Shown here one piece after another: positions 19,418 through 30,159 of a DNA stretch of 64,000 nt. The stretch is from Calothrix sp. FI2-JRJ7 (GTDB taxonomy: Bacteria > Cyanobacteriota > Cyanobacteriia > Cyanobacteriales > Nostocaceae), in NCBI GenBank assembly GCA_019359675.1, contig JAHHGX010000069.1, positions 1-64,000 on the forward strand, in the 5' to 3' direction. Numbering within the stretch: the first letter of the stretch is position 1; the number at the start of each line of letters is the position of its first letter. The notes under the pieces are model-generated. The model saw only the letters and a list, made by a program, of their open reading frames with translations, had not been told where the DNA came from and made no database searches. The translations under genes were made by a program, and so were the position numbers.

Positions 19418-20120
19418 TGCTACCTGTTAATGTATCTATAACATTGGTAATACATCCAAACCCAGATTGGTTTAGATAAGTAGAGACATTACATGTAACG
19501 TCTCTACTTATTATTCGACGATAGTAACAACTCTCAAGAAATGTTAAATCTTTCTAATTGAAGGTAGATAACAAATTTTAATACTCCATTGTTCGTAAAT
19601 CTTAGTTATTATCTATATAAAATCAACCTTTAGATAGAGTTCTATTTGAATGAACTCAACCATGTGGACATTAAAAGTTTTCTTAAGTAGAAATTTAATT
19701 AGAAACAACAAGGAACTATCTGTAGGTAGTGGTTTATGTCATTAATTTTGATGAGTTGTAGCACAGGCATCGCAAGCCTTGTGTGGTTATGTATTTTTTC
19801 ACCACAGAGACACACAGAGATGAGAGTAAGATAATATCAACACTCCAAAACTTTTGACATGAACCAGTAGTAGATATTAAATATGACAACCTTAAAATGC
19901 TTTAGAAATTTGATTATAATAAAATGACAGTCAATTACGTATATTATTTACTTTTGTTACTTCCATAAATACCGAACTAAAGGTAAGTTTTTAGCAAATA
20001 CAAACTTCGGTTACAATCATCTAGATAAAATTGCCCTCTTAAATAACTATCTATGGGTAGGGGAATTTTCCGTAGGTTAATGAGTAAATTGAGCAACAGT
20101 AGTCATATTGATATAGACCT
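19418..20120. other. 700-bp intergenic region
   Basis: No gene is recognised. It separates the divergent signalling cluster and pentapeptide/debranching pair, so it should hold both promoters. It contains the palindrome at 19478-19509. At 19798-19822 is a caccacagagacacacagag string, a repeat resembling one at 60109-60135. The rest is AT-rich without clear structure. Confidence 0.5.
19478..19509. repeat. Palindromic repeat, AGAGAC...GTCTCT family
   Basis: Near-perfect 32-base palindrome: arms aagtagagac and gtctctactt around a centre containing ttacatgtaa. It lies upstream of a gene rather than at a gene end, so a terminator role is less obvious for this copy. Confidence 0.7.
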
Positions 20121-20660
20121 ATGCTCGGCACAAAAATTTTAGAACAATATGCCACAGGTAAAAGGGATTTCACCGCTGTCGATTTAAGCGAGGCAGAACT
20201 CGAAGGTGCCAATCTTACTGGTATAATATTAGACAATGCATTATTAGACGGTGCCAATTTGAACGGAGCAAACTTAAGTCAGGCAAGTTTACAAAATGCT
20301 GACCTGAATGGAGCAAACTTAACAAATGCTAACTTAACTGGCGCCAATTTAACAGGGGCAATTTTAGAAGGAGCTATTTTAGAGGGTGCAATATTAGATA
20401 GCGCAAACCTTAGTCACTCAGAACTCACAGTAGCTAAGATGATAGAAGCTGATTTAACGCAAGCTGACTTGAGCGAAGCGAATTTAAATGCAGCCAACCT
20501 TGACAAAGCTAATTTAACAGGAGTTGACGCACATCAAGCTGATTTAAGTAGTGCTAACTTGGCAAGTGCTGATTTACATGAGGCAAATCTAAGTGGAGCA
20601 AATTTAGAAGGCGCCAATTTAGAAGGAACGATTTTAGAAGAAAATACTAATATAGATTAA
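20121..20660 (+). CDS. Pentapeptide repeat protein
   Basis: A 179-residue protein made almost entirely of A(D/N)LXX pentapeptides from about residue 30 (NLNGANLSQASL, NLTGANLTGAIL). These fold into a right-handed quadrilateral beta helix. The first 25 residues (MLGTKILEQYATGKRDFTAV) are a short non-repeat cap. No signal peptide is seen, so it is probably cytosolic. The biochemical role is unknown, as for most cyanobacterial members. Its stop is 3 bases before the next start, so the two genes are translationally coupled. Confidence 0.9.
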   Translation: MLGTKILEQYATGKRDFTAVDLSEAELEGANLTGIILDNALLDGANLNGANLSQASLQNADLNGANLTNANLTGANLTGAILEGAILEGAILDSANLSHSELTVAKMIEADLTQADLSEANLNAANLDKANLTGVDAHQADLSSANLASADLHEANLSGANLEGANLEGTILEENTNID

Positions 20661-20663
20661 TCT

Positions 20664-22814
20664 ATGAACATGCGAGTTACCGTTGGACCCCCACATTTAA
20701 CAATCAACCACGGCAGCACTTTTATGGTGACTGACTTAGATGGGCAGATTAATCAAGATAAATTTTTGGGTATTTTTACAGACGATACTCGTTTTTTAAG
20801 TTACTACGCTCTTTATGCCGATGCTTTACCTTGGATTCGTTTGCGGTCTACAACACCAAGATATTACGCTGCACAGATTTATCTGACAAATCCCGAATTA
20901 ACAACTGAAGATGGAATTATTCCTTCATACGCCTTATCACTAACTGTGGGTAGAACAGTAGAAGGAGGTATTCACGAAGATATAGATATAACAAATTATA
21001 GTACAAAGAAAGTTAGTTTTAGTTTTGAAATTGCCTTACGTTCAGACTTTGCCGATATTTTGGAAGTGCAGCAAGGTAAAATTGTACGTCGAGGATGTAT
21101 TGAAACAATATGGGATAAAGAGCGTAAGGAATTACATACGACTTATCAAAATAAAGATTTTTCTCGCAGTATCATTTACCAACCGCGTAACTACACATCT
21201 CAACCTCATTATGCCAACGGTCGTGTTACGTTTGAAATTGTATTAGAACCAGGCGCCAGTTGGCATACCTGTGGTAATTTTATTCTAGTTTTAGATAAAC
21301 TAACGCGCGAACCTGCAAATATATGTTATGACTCTGCTGTAAATACAGAAGTTAACTCTAAATTAGAACATTTGAATCAAACATGGGTTGAGTCAGTCAC
21401 CGAAGTAACAACAGTAAACGAAGAAGTTTATCGAGTCTACAAACAATCTGTCAGAGATTTAGCGGCACTACGACTTTATGATTATGATTTAGGTGATGAT
21501 ATTTGGCTACCTGCTGCTGGTGTTCCCAAGTTTGTAACAGTTTTTGGACGTGACAGTTTAATTGCTAGCTTACAGACTACAACAGTTCATGCTGGCTTTG
21601 CACGCGGCGCCTTAAAAAAGCTATCACAACTACAAGCAACAACATGGGATGATTGGCGTGATGCAGAGCCAGGTAAAATACTACATGAAATACGTCAAGG
21701 TGAATTAGCGCATTTCCAAAAGATACCCCATACACCTTATTATGGTACAGCAGATGCCACTGTTCTATATTTAATAGTTTTGCATGAAACGTGGAAATGG
21801 TTAGGGGATAATTCGTTACTGAAATCATATAGAGATACAGCATTACGCTGTTTAGAATGGATTGATAATTATGGTGATTTAGACGGTGATGGTTTTCAAG
21901 AATATAAAACTCGTTCGAGTCATGGTATAGAAAATCAAGGCTGGAAAGATTCAGGAGATGCAATAGTATATCCTGATGGTAGTAAGGTTTCGGCGCCGAA
22001 AGCCTTGTGCGAACTGCAAGGTTATGTATATGATGCCTGGATACGCATGGCTGAAGTATTCGATGCTTTGGATGAAAATAATAATGCTTCGGAGCTACGT
22101 AATAAAGCATCGCAACTCCAAGCAAGGTTTGAAAAACACTTTTGGTGTGATGACATAGGTTATTATGCGTTTGCACTTGATAAAGACAAACAGCCAGTTA
22201 AAACTATTGCTTCAAATCCAGGTCACTGTTTATGGAGTGGTATTGTAAGTAAAAAACGTGCAGCTAGTGTAGTAGAAAGATTAATGGCGCCTGATATGTT
22301 TACAGGTTGGGGAATAAGAACATTATCAGCCGAAAATCCAGCATTTAACCCATTTTCTTATCATCTTGGTTCAATTTGGCCTCATGACAATGGTATTATT
22401 GCACTAGGATTAAAAAAATATGGTTTCACCGAAGAGGTAGCTCGTGTGGCACGTAGTGTATTTGAAGCTGCCAGTTATTTTGCATCTTACCGTATTCCAG
22501 AAGTATATGCAGGTATTGAGGAAAAACCGGGCGCCTTTCCGGTTCCTTATATAGAGGCAAATGTACCACAAGCATGGGCAGCAGGTTCAATATTCCAACT
22601 TTTACAAGCCATATTGGGTCTTACTGCTGACGCACCAAACAACAGACTTTACGTTAACCCCTGTTTACCAGATTGGTTGCCAGAAATCACGCTGAGACGT
22701 TTGGAAATTGGTAATAGTAAAGTTGATTTAAAATTTTGGCGCCCCCTAAACTCTTGCAATGAACAAACTCACTGGGATGCTTCAGTTGTATCAGGTGATA
22801 TTGAAGTTAGATAG
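20664..22814 (+). CDS. Amylo-alpha-1,6-glucosidase / glycogen-debranching-type glycoside hydrolase
   Basis: A 716-residue cytosolic protein of the bacterial glycogen-debranching-like family. The N-terminal beta-sandwich domain (about 8-210) shows the typical STFMVTDLDGQI and GIFTDDTRFLSYY. The C-terminal (alpha/alpha)6 domain (about 260-700) has FVTVFGRDSLIAS, YYGTADATVLYL, QGWKDSGDAI and HLGSIWPHDNGIIA. It presumably hydrolyses alpha-1,6 or related alpha-glucosidic bonds in storage polysaccharide or compatible-solute metabolism. The exact substrate cannot be read. It starts 3 bases after the pentapeptide gene. Confidence 0.88.
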   Translation: MNMRVTVGPPHLTINHGSTFMVTDLDGQINQDKFLGIFTDDTRFLSYYALYADALPWIRLRSTTPRYYAAQIYLTNPELTTEDGIIPSYALSLTVGRTVEGGIHEDIDITNYSTKKVSFSFEIALRSDFADILEVQQGKIVRRGCIETIWDKERKELHTTYQNKDFSRSIIYQPRNYTSQPHYANGRVTFEIVLEPGASWHTCGNFILVLDKLTREPANICYDSAVNTEVNSKLEHLNQTWVESVTEVTTVNEEVYRVYKQSVRDLAALRLYDYDLGDDIWLPAAGVPKFVTVFGRDSLIASLQTTTVHAGFARGALKKLSQLQATTWDDWRDAEPGKILHEIRQGELAHFQKIPHTPYYGTADATVLYLIVLHETWKWLGDNSLLKSYRDTALRCLEWIDNYGDLDGDGFQEYKTRSSHGIENQGWKDSGDAIVYPDGSKVSAPKALCELQGYVYDAWIRMAEVFDALDENNNASELRNKASQLQARFEKHFWCDDIGYYAFALDKDKQPVKTIASNPGHCLWSGIVSKKRAASVVERLMAPDMFTGWGIRTLSAENPAFNPFSYHLGSIWPHDNGIIALGLKKYGFTEEVARVARSVFEAASYFASYRIPEVYAGIEEKPGAFPVPYIEANVPQAWAAGSIFQLLQAILGLTADAPNNRLYVNPCLPDWLPEITLRRLEIGNSKVDLKFWRPLNSCNEQTHWDASVVSGDIEVR

Positions 22815-23302
22815 TAAGCTTATAAACGAAAGTAGACGAAAACATATAAATCATGTTCCCGACAAATAATTGAAACTCAATAATCAATCCAGAGACAGAG
22901 AAAAATGAAGCTAGAGCGTCCTAGCTAGAGATAGATGTACTTTGGCGCTAATAAAAGCTATTCAATATATATAACGAAATGTATTTCTCTATGGAGGAGC
23001 TAAATTATTATTATCAACTCGATAGACAAATATCTAGACAACATCATAAAAGTAGGTTGTTTGACGAATGATTTAAGAATTTAATCTCAACATTTTAAGA
23101 GAAAAGTGATTAAGAACATACTAAGATGACAGAAGCTGTGCTAATTATCCTTCTTCTTAGTTTAACAAACCGGGTTTCTAAGTAAAATCGTTGTTTACAT
23201 TATAAGATATCGACAAAGAAACCCGGTTTCTAATATTTGTACTCACACATAAACAAAATAGCGCAACGTATCAATTTAGCCATTTCGCAGGAGTGAATTT
23301 GA
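22815..23302. other. 490-bp intergenic region with GAAACCCGGTTTC inverted repeat
   Basis: No gene is visible. At 23166-23232 two arms, caaaccgggtttct and agaaacccggtttct, flank an AT-rich spacer. This belongs to the same family as 2096-2134 and 37222-37264. The SLH gene's ribosome binding site aggag lies at 23289-23293. Confidence 0.6.
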
Positions 23303-25042
23303 ATGTTTAGTAATTTGCATCGGTTATTAGCAAGTACTGTAATGGTAATGGGAGTCTCGATCGGTGCAGTAAGCCCCGCCGTCATTTCCACCTCAGCCCA
23401 AGCTCAGGAAACAGTTGGTGGTAACGCATCAGATTTAAGAATGCCGTCCCAAAAACTGTCTCAAACACCATCTCAAACACCAACACAAACACCTGCTCCA
23501 ACACAAGGAACCGTCAGCTTTCCTGATGTCAGCCAAGATTACTGGGCACGTCCTTTTATTCAAGCGCTTGCAGAAAGAAACATAATTGCAGGTTTCCCTG
23601 ATGGTACCTATAAACCAGAACAACCTGTAACCCGCGCAGAATTTGCGGCAATTATTCAAAAAGCTTTCAATCAAAACCGGGTCAGACAGTTACCAACAGG
23701 TGGTTTTAGAGATATACGCTCTAACTTCTGGGCAGCACAGGCAATTACAACAGCTTTTGAGACAGGATTTTTATCTGGTTATCCTGATAATACTTTCCGA
23801 CCAAACCAGCAAATAACTAAAGTACAAGCAGTCGTTTCGTTAGCTAGTGGTTTGGGATTAACTGGTGGTGACACAGCAATTCTGACCAGCTTCTACACAG
23901 ATGCAAACGCCATTCCTACTTATGCAGTATCTCAAGTTGCTGGTGCCACACAAGCAAGTGTCGTTGTCAATTATCCAGACATCAGAGTATTTAATCCAGA
24001 AGTACCATTAACACGTGCAGATGCTGCTGCACACGTGTACCAAGCGTTAGTAAGACAAGGAAGATTGCAACCCATTGCAAGCAACTTACCTGCGGCTAGT
24101 TATATAGTAGGTAGTACTCAAACTGGTACAACTCCTCCAGGTGGTCAAACAGGTAGCGATATTGTTACCACAGCATCGGCAAGCAATTCATTTACAGTTT
24201 TAGCCTCGTTGTTAAAAACAGCAGGTTTAGCAGAAAGCTTGCAACAGGGTGGACCATTCACAGTATTTGCTCCTACAGACGAAGCATTTGCAAGACTACC
24301 AAAAGAAACTCTAGACCGCTTACAACAGCCAGAAAACCGAGAAACTTTAATTAGAATATTAACTTATCACGTTGTACCCGGACAGTTAACAGCTAGTCAA
24401 TTAAAAACTGGTGAAATAAACACTGCCGAAGGTAAACCAGTTAATGTGAATGTTAATACATCTGAAAATAGAGTTACAGTCAATAACGCTCAGGTAACTC
24501 AGGCAGACATTTCAGCTAGTAACGGTGTTATCCACGCCATCAACAGAGTATTAGTACCATCCGATGTCAGCTTAAGAGGTCTAGGTGGTTCAGGAGATCA
24601 AGCAGGTGTTGAAGCAGGTCGTGCAACCCGTGGTGGTAGAAGCTATATCGGCGCCGCAGGTAATATTGGTATAACTGGTGGTGGTGGCTCATCACTTGGT
24701 GAAGGTAATTTTGCGGTCATCAGTAAAATAGGCTTAACCAACAACTTCTCCATACGTCCTAGCGCCGTATTTGGAGACAACACAACAGTATTAGTGCCCT
24801 TAACATTTGACTTGGCGCCACGTGCAGCCAACCCAACAGGAGGCCAAGCATTCCCAATATCACCTTACATTGGTGCGGGTGTCGCCATTGAAACCGATGA
24901 CGATGCTGAAGTTGGACTGCTATTAACTGGTGGTCTAGACATCCCATTAGGTTCGCGTTTCACACTTAACGGTGGTGTAAATGCAGCATTTCTTGATGAA
25001 ACCGATGTTGGCATACAAGTAGGTGTAGGCTTCAACTTCTAG
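23303..25042 (+). CDS. SLH-fasciclin envelope protein with C-terminal beta-rich domain
   Basis: A 579-residue exported protein. A signal peptide (about 1-34, cleavage near SAQA-QE) and a Gln/Thr/Pro linker precede three SLH modules at about 71-118, 130-180 and 205-255 (FPDVSQDYWARPFIQAL, RDIRSNFWA), which bind peptidoglycan-linked polymer. A fasciclin/FAS1 domain follows at about 287-420 (FTVFAPTDEAFARLP, LTYHVVPGQL, GVIHAINRVLVP). The last 150 residues are Gly-rich and beta-rich, ending VGVGFNF like an outer-membrane beta barrel. The RBS aggag lies 9 bases before the ATG. It probably tethers the outer membrane and wall or mediates adhesion; this is inferred from domains. Confidence 0.88.
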   Translation: MFSNLHRLLASTVMVMGVSIGAVSPAVISTSAQAQETVGGNASDLRMPSQKLSQTPSQTPTQTPAPTQGTVSFPDVSQDYWARPFIQALAERNIIAGFPDGTYKPEQPVTRAEFAAIIQKAFNQNRVRQLPTGGFRDIRSNFWAAQAITTAFETGFLSGYPDNTFRPNQQITKVQAVVSLASGLGLTGGDTAILTSFYTDANAIPTYAVSQVAGATQASVVVNYPDIRVFNPEVPLTRADAAAHVYQALVRQGRLQPIASNLPAASYIVGSTQTGTTPPGGQTGSDIVTTASASNSFTVLASLLKTAGLAESLQQGGPFTVFAPTDEAFARLPKETLDRLQQPENRETLIRILTYHVVPGQLTASQLKTGEINTAEGKPVNVNVNTSENRVTVNNAQVTQADISASNGVIHAINRVLVPSDVSLRGLGGSGDQAGVEAGRATRGGRSYIGAAGNIGITGGGGSSLGEGNFAVISKIGLTNNFSIRPSAVFGDNTTVLVPLTFDLAPRAANPTGGQAFPISPYIGAGVAIETDDDAEVGLLLTGGLDIPLGSRFTLNGGVNAAFLDETDVGIQVGVGFNF

Positions 25043-25060
25043 GTTTGTGCTAGGTTTGTG

Positions 25061-25081
25061 GCACAGGTGCCCCACCTGTGC
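25061..25081 (+). terminator. Hairpin after the SLH-fasciclin gene
   Basis: Stem gcacaggtg/cacctgtgc with a 3-base loop, 19 bases past the stop codon. There is no long T tract, so it may act with the second palindrome just downstream. Confidence 0.5.
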
Positions 25082-25101
25082 AATCAATTTAAGCAAAAAC
25101 A

Positions 25102-25127
25102 TAGAGACCGTATTAATACGGTCTCTA
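25102..25127. terminator. Palindromic bidirectional terminator candidate
   Basis: Perfect 26-base palindrome with arms tagagaccgtatt/aatacggtctcta between the convergent SLH-fasciclin and secA genes. It is a member of the AGAGAC...GTCTCT repeat family. Its position suggests transcription stops for both genes. Confidence 0.55.
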
Positions 25128-25160
25128 CAAAAATTTAATTAATTAGGTGTAATACAAAAC

Positions 25161-27953
25161 CTACACCATTTCCGATTGCTGCATAGCAGGTTGAGGTTGA
25201 GGTTGGAACATGAACAGCGAGTATACAACGTCTCTACGGATATTTGTCATCATATCCAAAAACAACTCATAACCTTCGCTCTTATATTCAATCAATGGGT
25301 CTTTCTGTCCATAACCTCGTAACCCTACTGACTCACGTAAAGCATCCATACCTTGTAAATGCTCACGCCACAAAGTATCAATACGCTGCAAAATAAAGAA
25401 GCGTTCGGCTTGACGCATCAAACCAGCTTGAATTTGGTCGATTTGCGCCTCTTTCATATCATAAGCAATACGAACTTGCTCATGAAGAAAAGCTTTAATT
25501 TCGCTCACCGACATATCTACCAACTGTTCCGATTGTAAATCAGCTAGTAAGTAAACAAACTCTTTGACTTTTTCAACTAATTTATCGAGTTCCCACTCTT
25601 CTGAAGGCAAGTCAATATTAATGTAGTAGTCAACGATGTCATCCATCGTTTTCTCAGCATATTTAATTACTTGCTCTTTCAAATCTTGCCCTTCTAATAC
25701 ACGGCGCCGTTCCGCATAAATAGCACGACGTTGGTTATTCATAACTTCGTCGTACTCAAATACTTGTTTCCGAATATCGTAATAATATGTTTCGACTTTC
25801 TTTTGGGCGCCTTCTAAACTGCGAGTTAACATACCCGACTCAATAGGCATGTCTTCTTCGACGTTGAACATGTTCATCAAGTTAGCAACTTTCTCTCCCC
25901 CAAAAATCCGCATCAAGTTATCCTCTAAACTGAGGAAAAATCTGGCGCTTCCAGGGTCTCCTTGCCGTCCTGCACGTCCCCGCAATTGATTATCGATACG
26001 GCGCGATTCGTGACGTTCCGTTCCAATTACGTGTAACCCACCTAACTCAACAACTCTATTATGTTCAGCTTTGGTAAACTCTTCATATTCGTGTCGAATA
26101 CGATTATAAGCATCACGCAATTTTTGAATTACTGGGTCATCGGTAGGCGCCTTTTCTGCGGCAACAGCAATTCTTTCTTCTGCCTCAAGTTCGGGTAAAG
26201 AGCGCTCACCATACTCACGCGCAGCAAACTCTACTGCTTGCTTTAATAAATTCTCAGTTTCTTTTCCAATTTGAGTAGGGAAAATTTCTGGAGAAGCGCG
26301 CCATGTTTTAACCTTTTTACCAGGTACAAAACCTTGACCACCACCACCATGACCACCAGGTAAACCACTAGCACGTTGAATACCAAAAGTATCTTCGTCT
26401 TCTGGCTGAACAAGACGTGGCATAAAGTATTCGCGCACCTTCAAACGTGCCATGTACTCAGCATTACCACCCAAGATAATGTCAGTTCCACGACCTGCCA
26501 TGTTAGTCGCAATAGTCACAGCACCACTTCGTCCTGCTTGCGCGACAATTTCTGCTTCACGCTCTACGTTTTCTGGACGCGCGTTGAGTAACTCGTGAGG
26601 TATCTCCATTTGCCGTAACAACTGACTGAGATATTCAGATTTTTCAACACTAGTAGTACCCACCAATACAGGTCTACCAAGTTCATGCATTTCCGCACAT
26701 TCCCTAGCAATGGCAGTCCATTTACCGTTTTCAGTCTTAAAGACCATATCCGATAAATCTTTCCGCATCCGAACCCGGTTTGTGGGTATTATTGTAACTT
26801 CCAGCTTGTAGATTTTTTCAAACTCAGCTTCTTCTGTTTTCGCTGTACCTGTCATACCACCTAATTTAGGGTATAAAAGAAACAGGTTTTGATATGTAAT
26901 TGTCGCAAGAGTTTGGGTTTCTGGCTGAATTTCTAAGTGTTCTTTTGCCTCAATCGCTTGGTGTAAACCATCACTCCAACGGCGCCCAGGCATAACACGA
27001 CCCGTAAATTCATCAACGATAACCACTTCACCACCACGGGTAATATAGTTAACGTCCTTTAAAAATAATTCTTTAGCTTTAATAGCATTAAATACAAAAT
27101 GTGCCCAAGGGTCTTCTGGGTCAAATAAGTCAGTAACTTCAAGTAATCTTTCAGATTCTGCAAACCCTTCATCAGTTAATAACACGTTACGAGCTTTCTC
27201 ATCAACTTCATAATGCTCATCTTTTTTGAGTGCATTAGCAATTTCTGCGGCTCTAAGGTATTTTTCGGTTGGTCGTTCAATCTGTCCCGATATAATTAAC
27301 GGTGTACGCGCTTCATCAACTAAAATCGAGTCAACTTCGTCGATAACGCAGTAATTAAAGGGGCGCTGCACAACATCTTTGATATCTGTCGCCATATTAT
27401 CGCGCAGATAATCAAAACCAATTTCACTATTTGTTACATAAGTAATATCGCAGTCGTAATTCTTCTTACGCTCCTGCGGTGTCATACTTTGTTGAATAAG
27501 ACCTACACTCAAACCCAAGAACCTATGTACCTGACCCATCCACTCAGCATCTCGACGAGCTAGGTAGTCGTTAACGGTTATTACGTGTACACCTTTACCA
27601 GTTAGAGCATTTAAATAACTCGGCAAAGTCGCCACAAGGGTTTTACCCTCACCAGTCTTCATCTCGGCGATTTGCCCTGTATGTAGAATAATACCACCCA
27701 ACATTTGGACATCAAAGTGACGCAACCCTAACACACGCCGTCCAGCTTCTCGAACAGTTGCAAAAGCTTCTGGCAAAATATCGTCAAGAGTTTCACCCTT
27801 TGCCAAACGCTGTCTAAACTCTACTGTTTTCCCCTTCAACTGCTCATCTGAAAGGGACTTAATTTCTTCCTCAAAGAGATTAATATCAGTGATGTAAGGT
27901 TGGTATTTTTTAAGTTTACGAGCGTTGGGGTCGCCCAACAAGGTTTTTAGCAT
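25161..27953 (-). CDS. secA: Preprotein translocase ATPase SecA
   Basis: The motor of the Sec export pathway, driving unfolded preproteins through SecYEG at the plasma and thylakoid membranes. It has 930 residues, normal for cyanobacteria. NBD1 has Walker A MKTGEGKT (98-105) and [13 protein letters not shown], followed by the preprotein cross-linking domain. NBD2 carries [10 protein letters not shown] and [12 protein letters not shown], and the C-terminal scaffold contains [14 protein letters not shown]. As usual in cyanobacteria, the C-terminal SecB-binding zinc motif is absent; the protein ends in a Gln/Pro-rich tail. The ATG at 27953 matches the conserved [15 protein letters not shown] start. 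It is transcribed alone and convergent to the SLH gene. Confidence 0.98.
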   Translation of the reverse strand: MLKTLLGDPNARKLKKYQPYITDINLFEEEIKSLSDEQLKGKTVEFRQRLAKGETLDDILPEAFATVREAGRRVLGLRHFDVQMLGGIILHTGQIAEMKTGEGKTLVATLPSYLNALTGKGVHVITVNDYLARRDAEWMGQVHRFLGLSVGLIQQSMTPQERKKNYDCDITYVTNSEIGFDYLRDNMATDIKDVVQRPFNYCVIDEVDSILVDEARTPLIISGQIERPTEKYLRAAEIANALKKDEHYEVDEKARNVLLTDEGFAESERLLEVTDLFDPEDPWAHFVFNAIKAKELFLKDVNYITRGGEVVIVDEFTGRVMPGRRWSDGLHQAIEAKEHLEIQPETQTLATITYQNLFLLYPKLGGMTGTAKTEEAEFEKIYKLEVTIIPTNRVRMRKDLSDMVFKTENGKWTAIARECAEMHELGRPVLVGTTSVEKSEYLSQLLRQMEIPHELLNARPENVEREAEIVAQAGRSGAVTIATNMAGRGTDIILGGNAEYMARLKVREYFMPRLVQPEDEDTFGIQRASGLPGGHGGGGQGFVPGKKVKTWRASPEIFPTQIGKETENLLKQAVEFAAREYGERSLPELEAEERIAVAAEKAPTDDPVIQKLRDAYNRIRHEYEEFTKAEHNRVVELGGLHVIGTERHESRRIDNQLRGRAGRQGDPGSARFFLSLEDNLMRIFGGEKVANLMNMFNVEEDMPIESGMLTRSLEGAQKKVETYYYDIRKQVFEYDEVMNNQRRAIYAERRRVLEGQDLKEQVIKYAEKTMDDIVDYYINIDLPSEEWELDKLVEKVKEFVYLLADLQSEQLVDMSVSEIKAFLHEQVRIAYDMKEAQIDQIQAGLMRQAERFFILQRIDTLWREHLQGMDALRESVGLRGYGQKDPLIEYKSEGYELFLDMMTNIRRDVVYSLFMFQPQPQPAMQQSEMV

Positions 27954-28181
27954 GGCGGTTAATTAACTAAACAAAGAATGGGAATAATTAATGAAAGGCT
28001 TATAGATTATAGACATTTCACATAACCGAATTTAATAATTATCATCGGTTATACTCTAACAGACTTATTATATAGACGGTTACTTGAGACCAATATATAT
28101 TGAGACTGTTTCCATAGTAACCTAGGTTGTCCCCAAAGCTTGTTAGGAACTCCGACCATACTCCTGTAGCGATATCCCACC

Positions 28182-28733
28182 TTATTGCCACTCCTTGCTT
28201 AAGCTGCGAAAGTCATAATTATTTGCTCTTGGATGACATGTTACACAACTACTAACTTGTGCAGGGTTTGGTAGTTTAACTTGAGGATGTAAAGCTTTGA
28301 AATAACGTGAGCTATTTAAACGGTACGGTATTTGCTCGTCAGAGAGTATTGGACGCGAAAAAGTCGAAAGGTATCGCCACACTAACATACGCGGTGGGTC
28401 TACTAGCGGTTGAAGTTGTGAACCGTAATGTTGACTATCTTCAAGAAGGTTTTTCCAGGTTTGAGTCGGAAAAACTGAGGCAGGCAAAGCAATATGACAA
28501 GTCGAGCAATTTTCTAGGTAAAGCTCCTGTCCAAGTTTAAATTGTGCAGGTACTACATCTACCGTACCAATTGATGACATTGTATCATCATTTGGAGTGG
28601 CGCCGTTTACACTTGTAGCAAAAGCGAGCAACCATCCCATCGCAAGACTCCAAGCCAAAATAATTAAGAGTAAACCAACAGGATTACGTTTTAGCCTTTT
28701 TTCCTTACTTTTGCGTTTAACCAGATTAGACAT
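28182..28733 (-). CDS. Membrane-anchored diheme cytochrome c
   Basis: A 183-residue protein with a basic N-terminus, an uncleaved or weakly cleaved hydrophobic segment at about 20-42 and two heme c attachment motifs, CSTCH (76-80) and CVTCH (163-167). It should face the lumen or periplasm and carry electrons, but its partners are not shown by the context. Cyanobacteria often encode such a diheme protein without a known pathway. The ATG at 28733 gives the basic-then-hydrophobic start expected for export. It is monocistronic, with about 230 bases to secA. Confidence 0.8.
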   Translation of the reverse strand: MSNLVKRKSKEKRLKRNPVGLLLIILAWSLAMGWLLAFATSVNGATPNDDTMSSIGTVDVVPAQFKLGQELYLENCSTCHIALPASVFPTQTWKNLLEDSQHYGSQLQPLVDPPRMLVWRYLSTFSRPILSDEQIPYRLNSSRYFKALHPQVKLPNPAQVSSCVTCHPRANNYDFRSLSKEWQ

Positions 28734-29139
28734 TTGATACTTTTACTATATAGTACATAATACTTATTAAAGGCAATGATAGCTTTTGAACCGACTAAAA
28801 TATAAACTGCATACACGCAATATATATTAAGAGTCTTATATTAGCTGTTTTGTTGCCGTTACATAGTCATTAAGGTAACTACTGATGTCTTTGATTGAAT
28901 TGTGGGGTGTGTGGCAACGGATGTCACGAATGTAACGGATGTGTGATTTTAAATAATAATATCTAATTTTTGACTTGAACTAAACAAATAGTACTTAATG
29001 GCGCCAGCTTAAAAGTAAATCAACCAAGCAGTACTACTGGTTCACGCTCAACCAGTAGTACCAATACCACAACCGTAAGGGCGGGTTAACCCAAATTAAA
29101 CATAGTATTAAAATATCTCTAAACCCACCCCCCTCCCAA
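28734..29139. other. 400-bp intergenic region with hairpin and palindromic repeat
   Basis: No gene. A perfect hairpin lies at 29031-29061 (arms gtactactggtt/aaccagtagtac, 7-base loop). The region ends with a GGGCGGGTT-family palindrome at 29074-29135, just behind the MoxR gene's stop. Confidence 0.6.
29074..29135. repeat. About 60-bp palindromic repeat, GGGCGGGTTTA family
   Basis: Left end cgtaagggcgggttaaccc, right end tctctaaacccacccccc. It sits immediately downstream of the MoxR stop codon, so it may serve as that gene's 3' structure. Confidence 0.75.
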
Positions 29140-30048
29140 TCAAGGTATAGGCACCGACCGTAATATACGCTCCATAACACTCTTAGCTCGGCGCCCACCT
29201 ACTGGTATCAAACGATGACACAAAACATGAGGCGCCAGAAACTTAATATCATCAGGAATTGCATAATCGCGTCCCAGCAAAAAAGCAAGAGCTTGGGTTG
29301 CTTTTTGTAACGAAACCGTACCACGAGGACTGACACCAAGAGTAATTTCTTCATCTTGCCGTGTCGCTCGTACTAAATCAAGAATATATTGTTGTAACGA
29401 AGTATCTACTTTTACACTTGCACATAAACGACGTAACTGTGCAACTTCGTCTAAAGTAATACAAGGCTCCAATGCATCAACTTGTATACCCTCCGAAGCA
29501 CGCTGCAACATTTGAAGCTCCTCGTTTTCTGATGGATAACCCAGACTTAATGACAGCATAAACCTATCCATCTGAGCTTCTGGAAGCGGAAAAGTACCTT
29601 GATACTCAATAGGGTTTTGGGTAGCAATAACAAAAAATGGTAAGGGAACTGGACGCGAAACACCATCAACAGTTACTTGATGTTCTTCCATTACTTCCAA
29701 CAATGCTGACTGAGTTCTAGGTGTAGCTCGATTTATTTCGTCAGCCAGTAGAACATTAGCAAAAACAGGCCCAGATAAAAAACTAAATTCGCCGCTTTTG
29801 GGGTTCCAAATATTAGTGCCAGTTATATCAGTCGGTAAAAGGTCTGGAGTACATTGTAATCTTTGAAACCTACCGTCAATAGAACGAGCTAGCGATTTTG
29901 CTAATAAAGTTTTACCAACACCTGGGACATCTTCTAGTAGCGCATGACCACCTCCAAGCAAGGCAACCAGTACCAAACGGATAGATGTAGTTTTGCCAAC
30001 TATTGTTTTTGCTAAGTTTTGTGTCAATGCGTCAATTTTTTCTCTCAT
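29140..30048 (-). CDS. MoxR-family AAA+ ATPase
   Basis: A 302-residue cytosolic AAA+ chaperone-like ATPase: Walker A LEDVPGVGKT, Walker B LLADEINRATPRTQSALLE, sensor FVIATQNPIEYQGT, and the C-terminal lid with SPRGTVSL. MoxR proteins assist maturation or activation of partner proteins, often VWA-domain proteins. No VWA gene is adjacent here. The frame opens at GTG 30066, but MREKIDALTQNLAKTIVG at ATG 30048 matches the family start. ribF lies 111 bases upstream on the same strand. Confidence 0.9.
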   Translation of the reverse strand: MREKIDALTQNLAKTIVGKTTSIRLVLVALLGGGHALLEDVPGVGKTLLAKSLARSIDGRFQRLQCTPDLLPTDITGTNIWNPKSGEFSFLSGPVFANVLLADEINRATPRTQSALLEVMEEHQVTVDGVSRPVPLPFFVIATQNPIEYQGTFPLPEAQMDRFMLSLSLGYPSENEELQMLQRASEGIQVDALEPCITLDEVAQLRRLCASVKVDTSLQQYILDLVRATRQDEEITLGVSPRGTVSLQKATQALAFLLGRDYAIPDDIKFLAPHVLCHRLIPVGGRRAKSVMERILRSVPIP

Positions 30049-30159
30049 GTCCCGCCCTATTCGCACAATTAAATAAAGGTACGGATATACATCCGCACCC
30101 TGGCTTTACTTCTTGAGTCCTATATTGAGTGTTCCCGCAACTCGCCAAAAATTAACATG

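Noticed and set aside
21577-22176. 199-codon minus-strand ORF inside the debranching enzyme gene
   Set aside because: Translation is rich in His/Leu/Tyr and lies wholly antisense to a conserved coding region; no ribosome binding site.
28307-28540. 77-codon plus-strand ORF inside the cytochrome gene
   Set aside because: Antisense to the two-heme protein whose CxxCH motifs and leader are clear.
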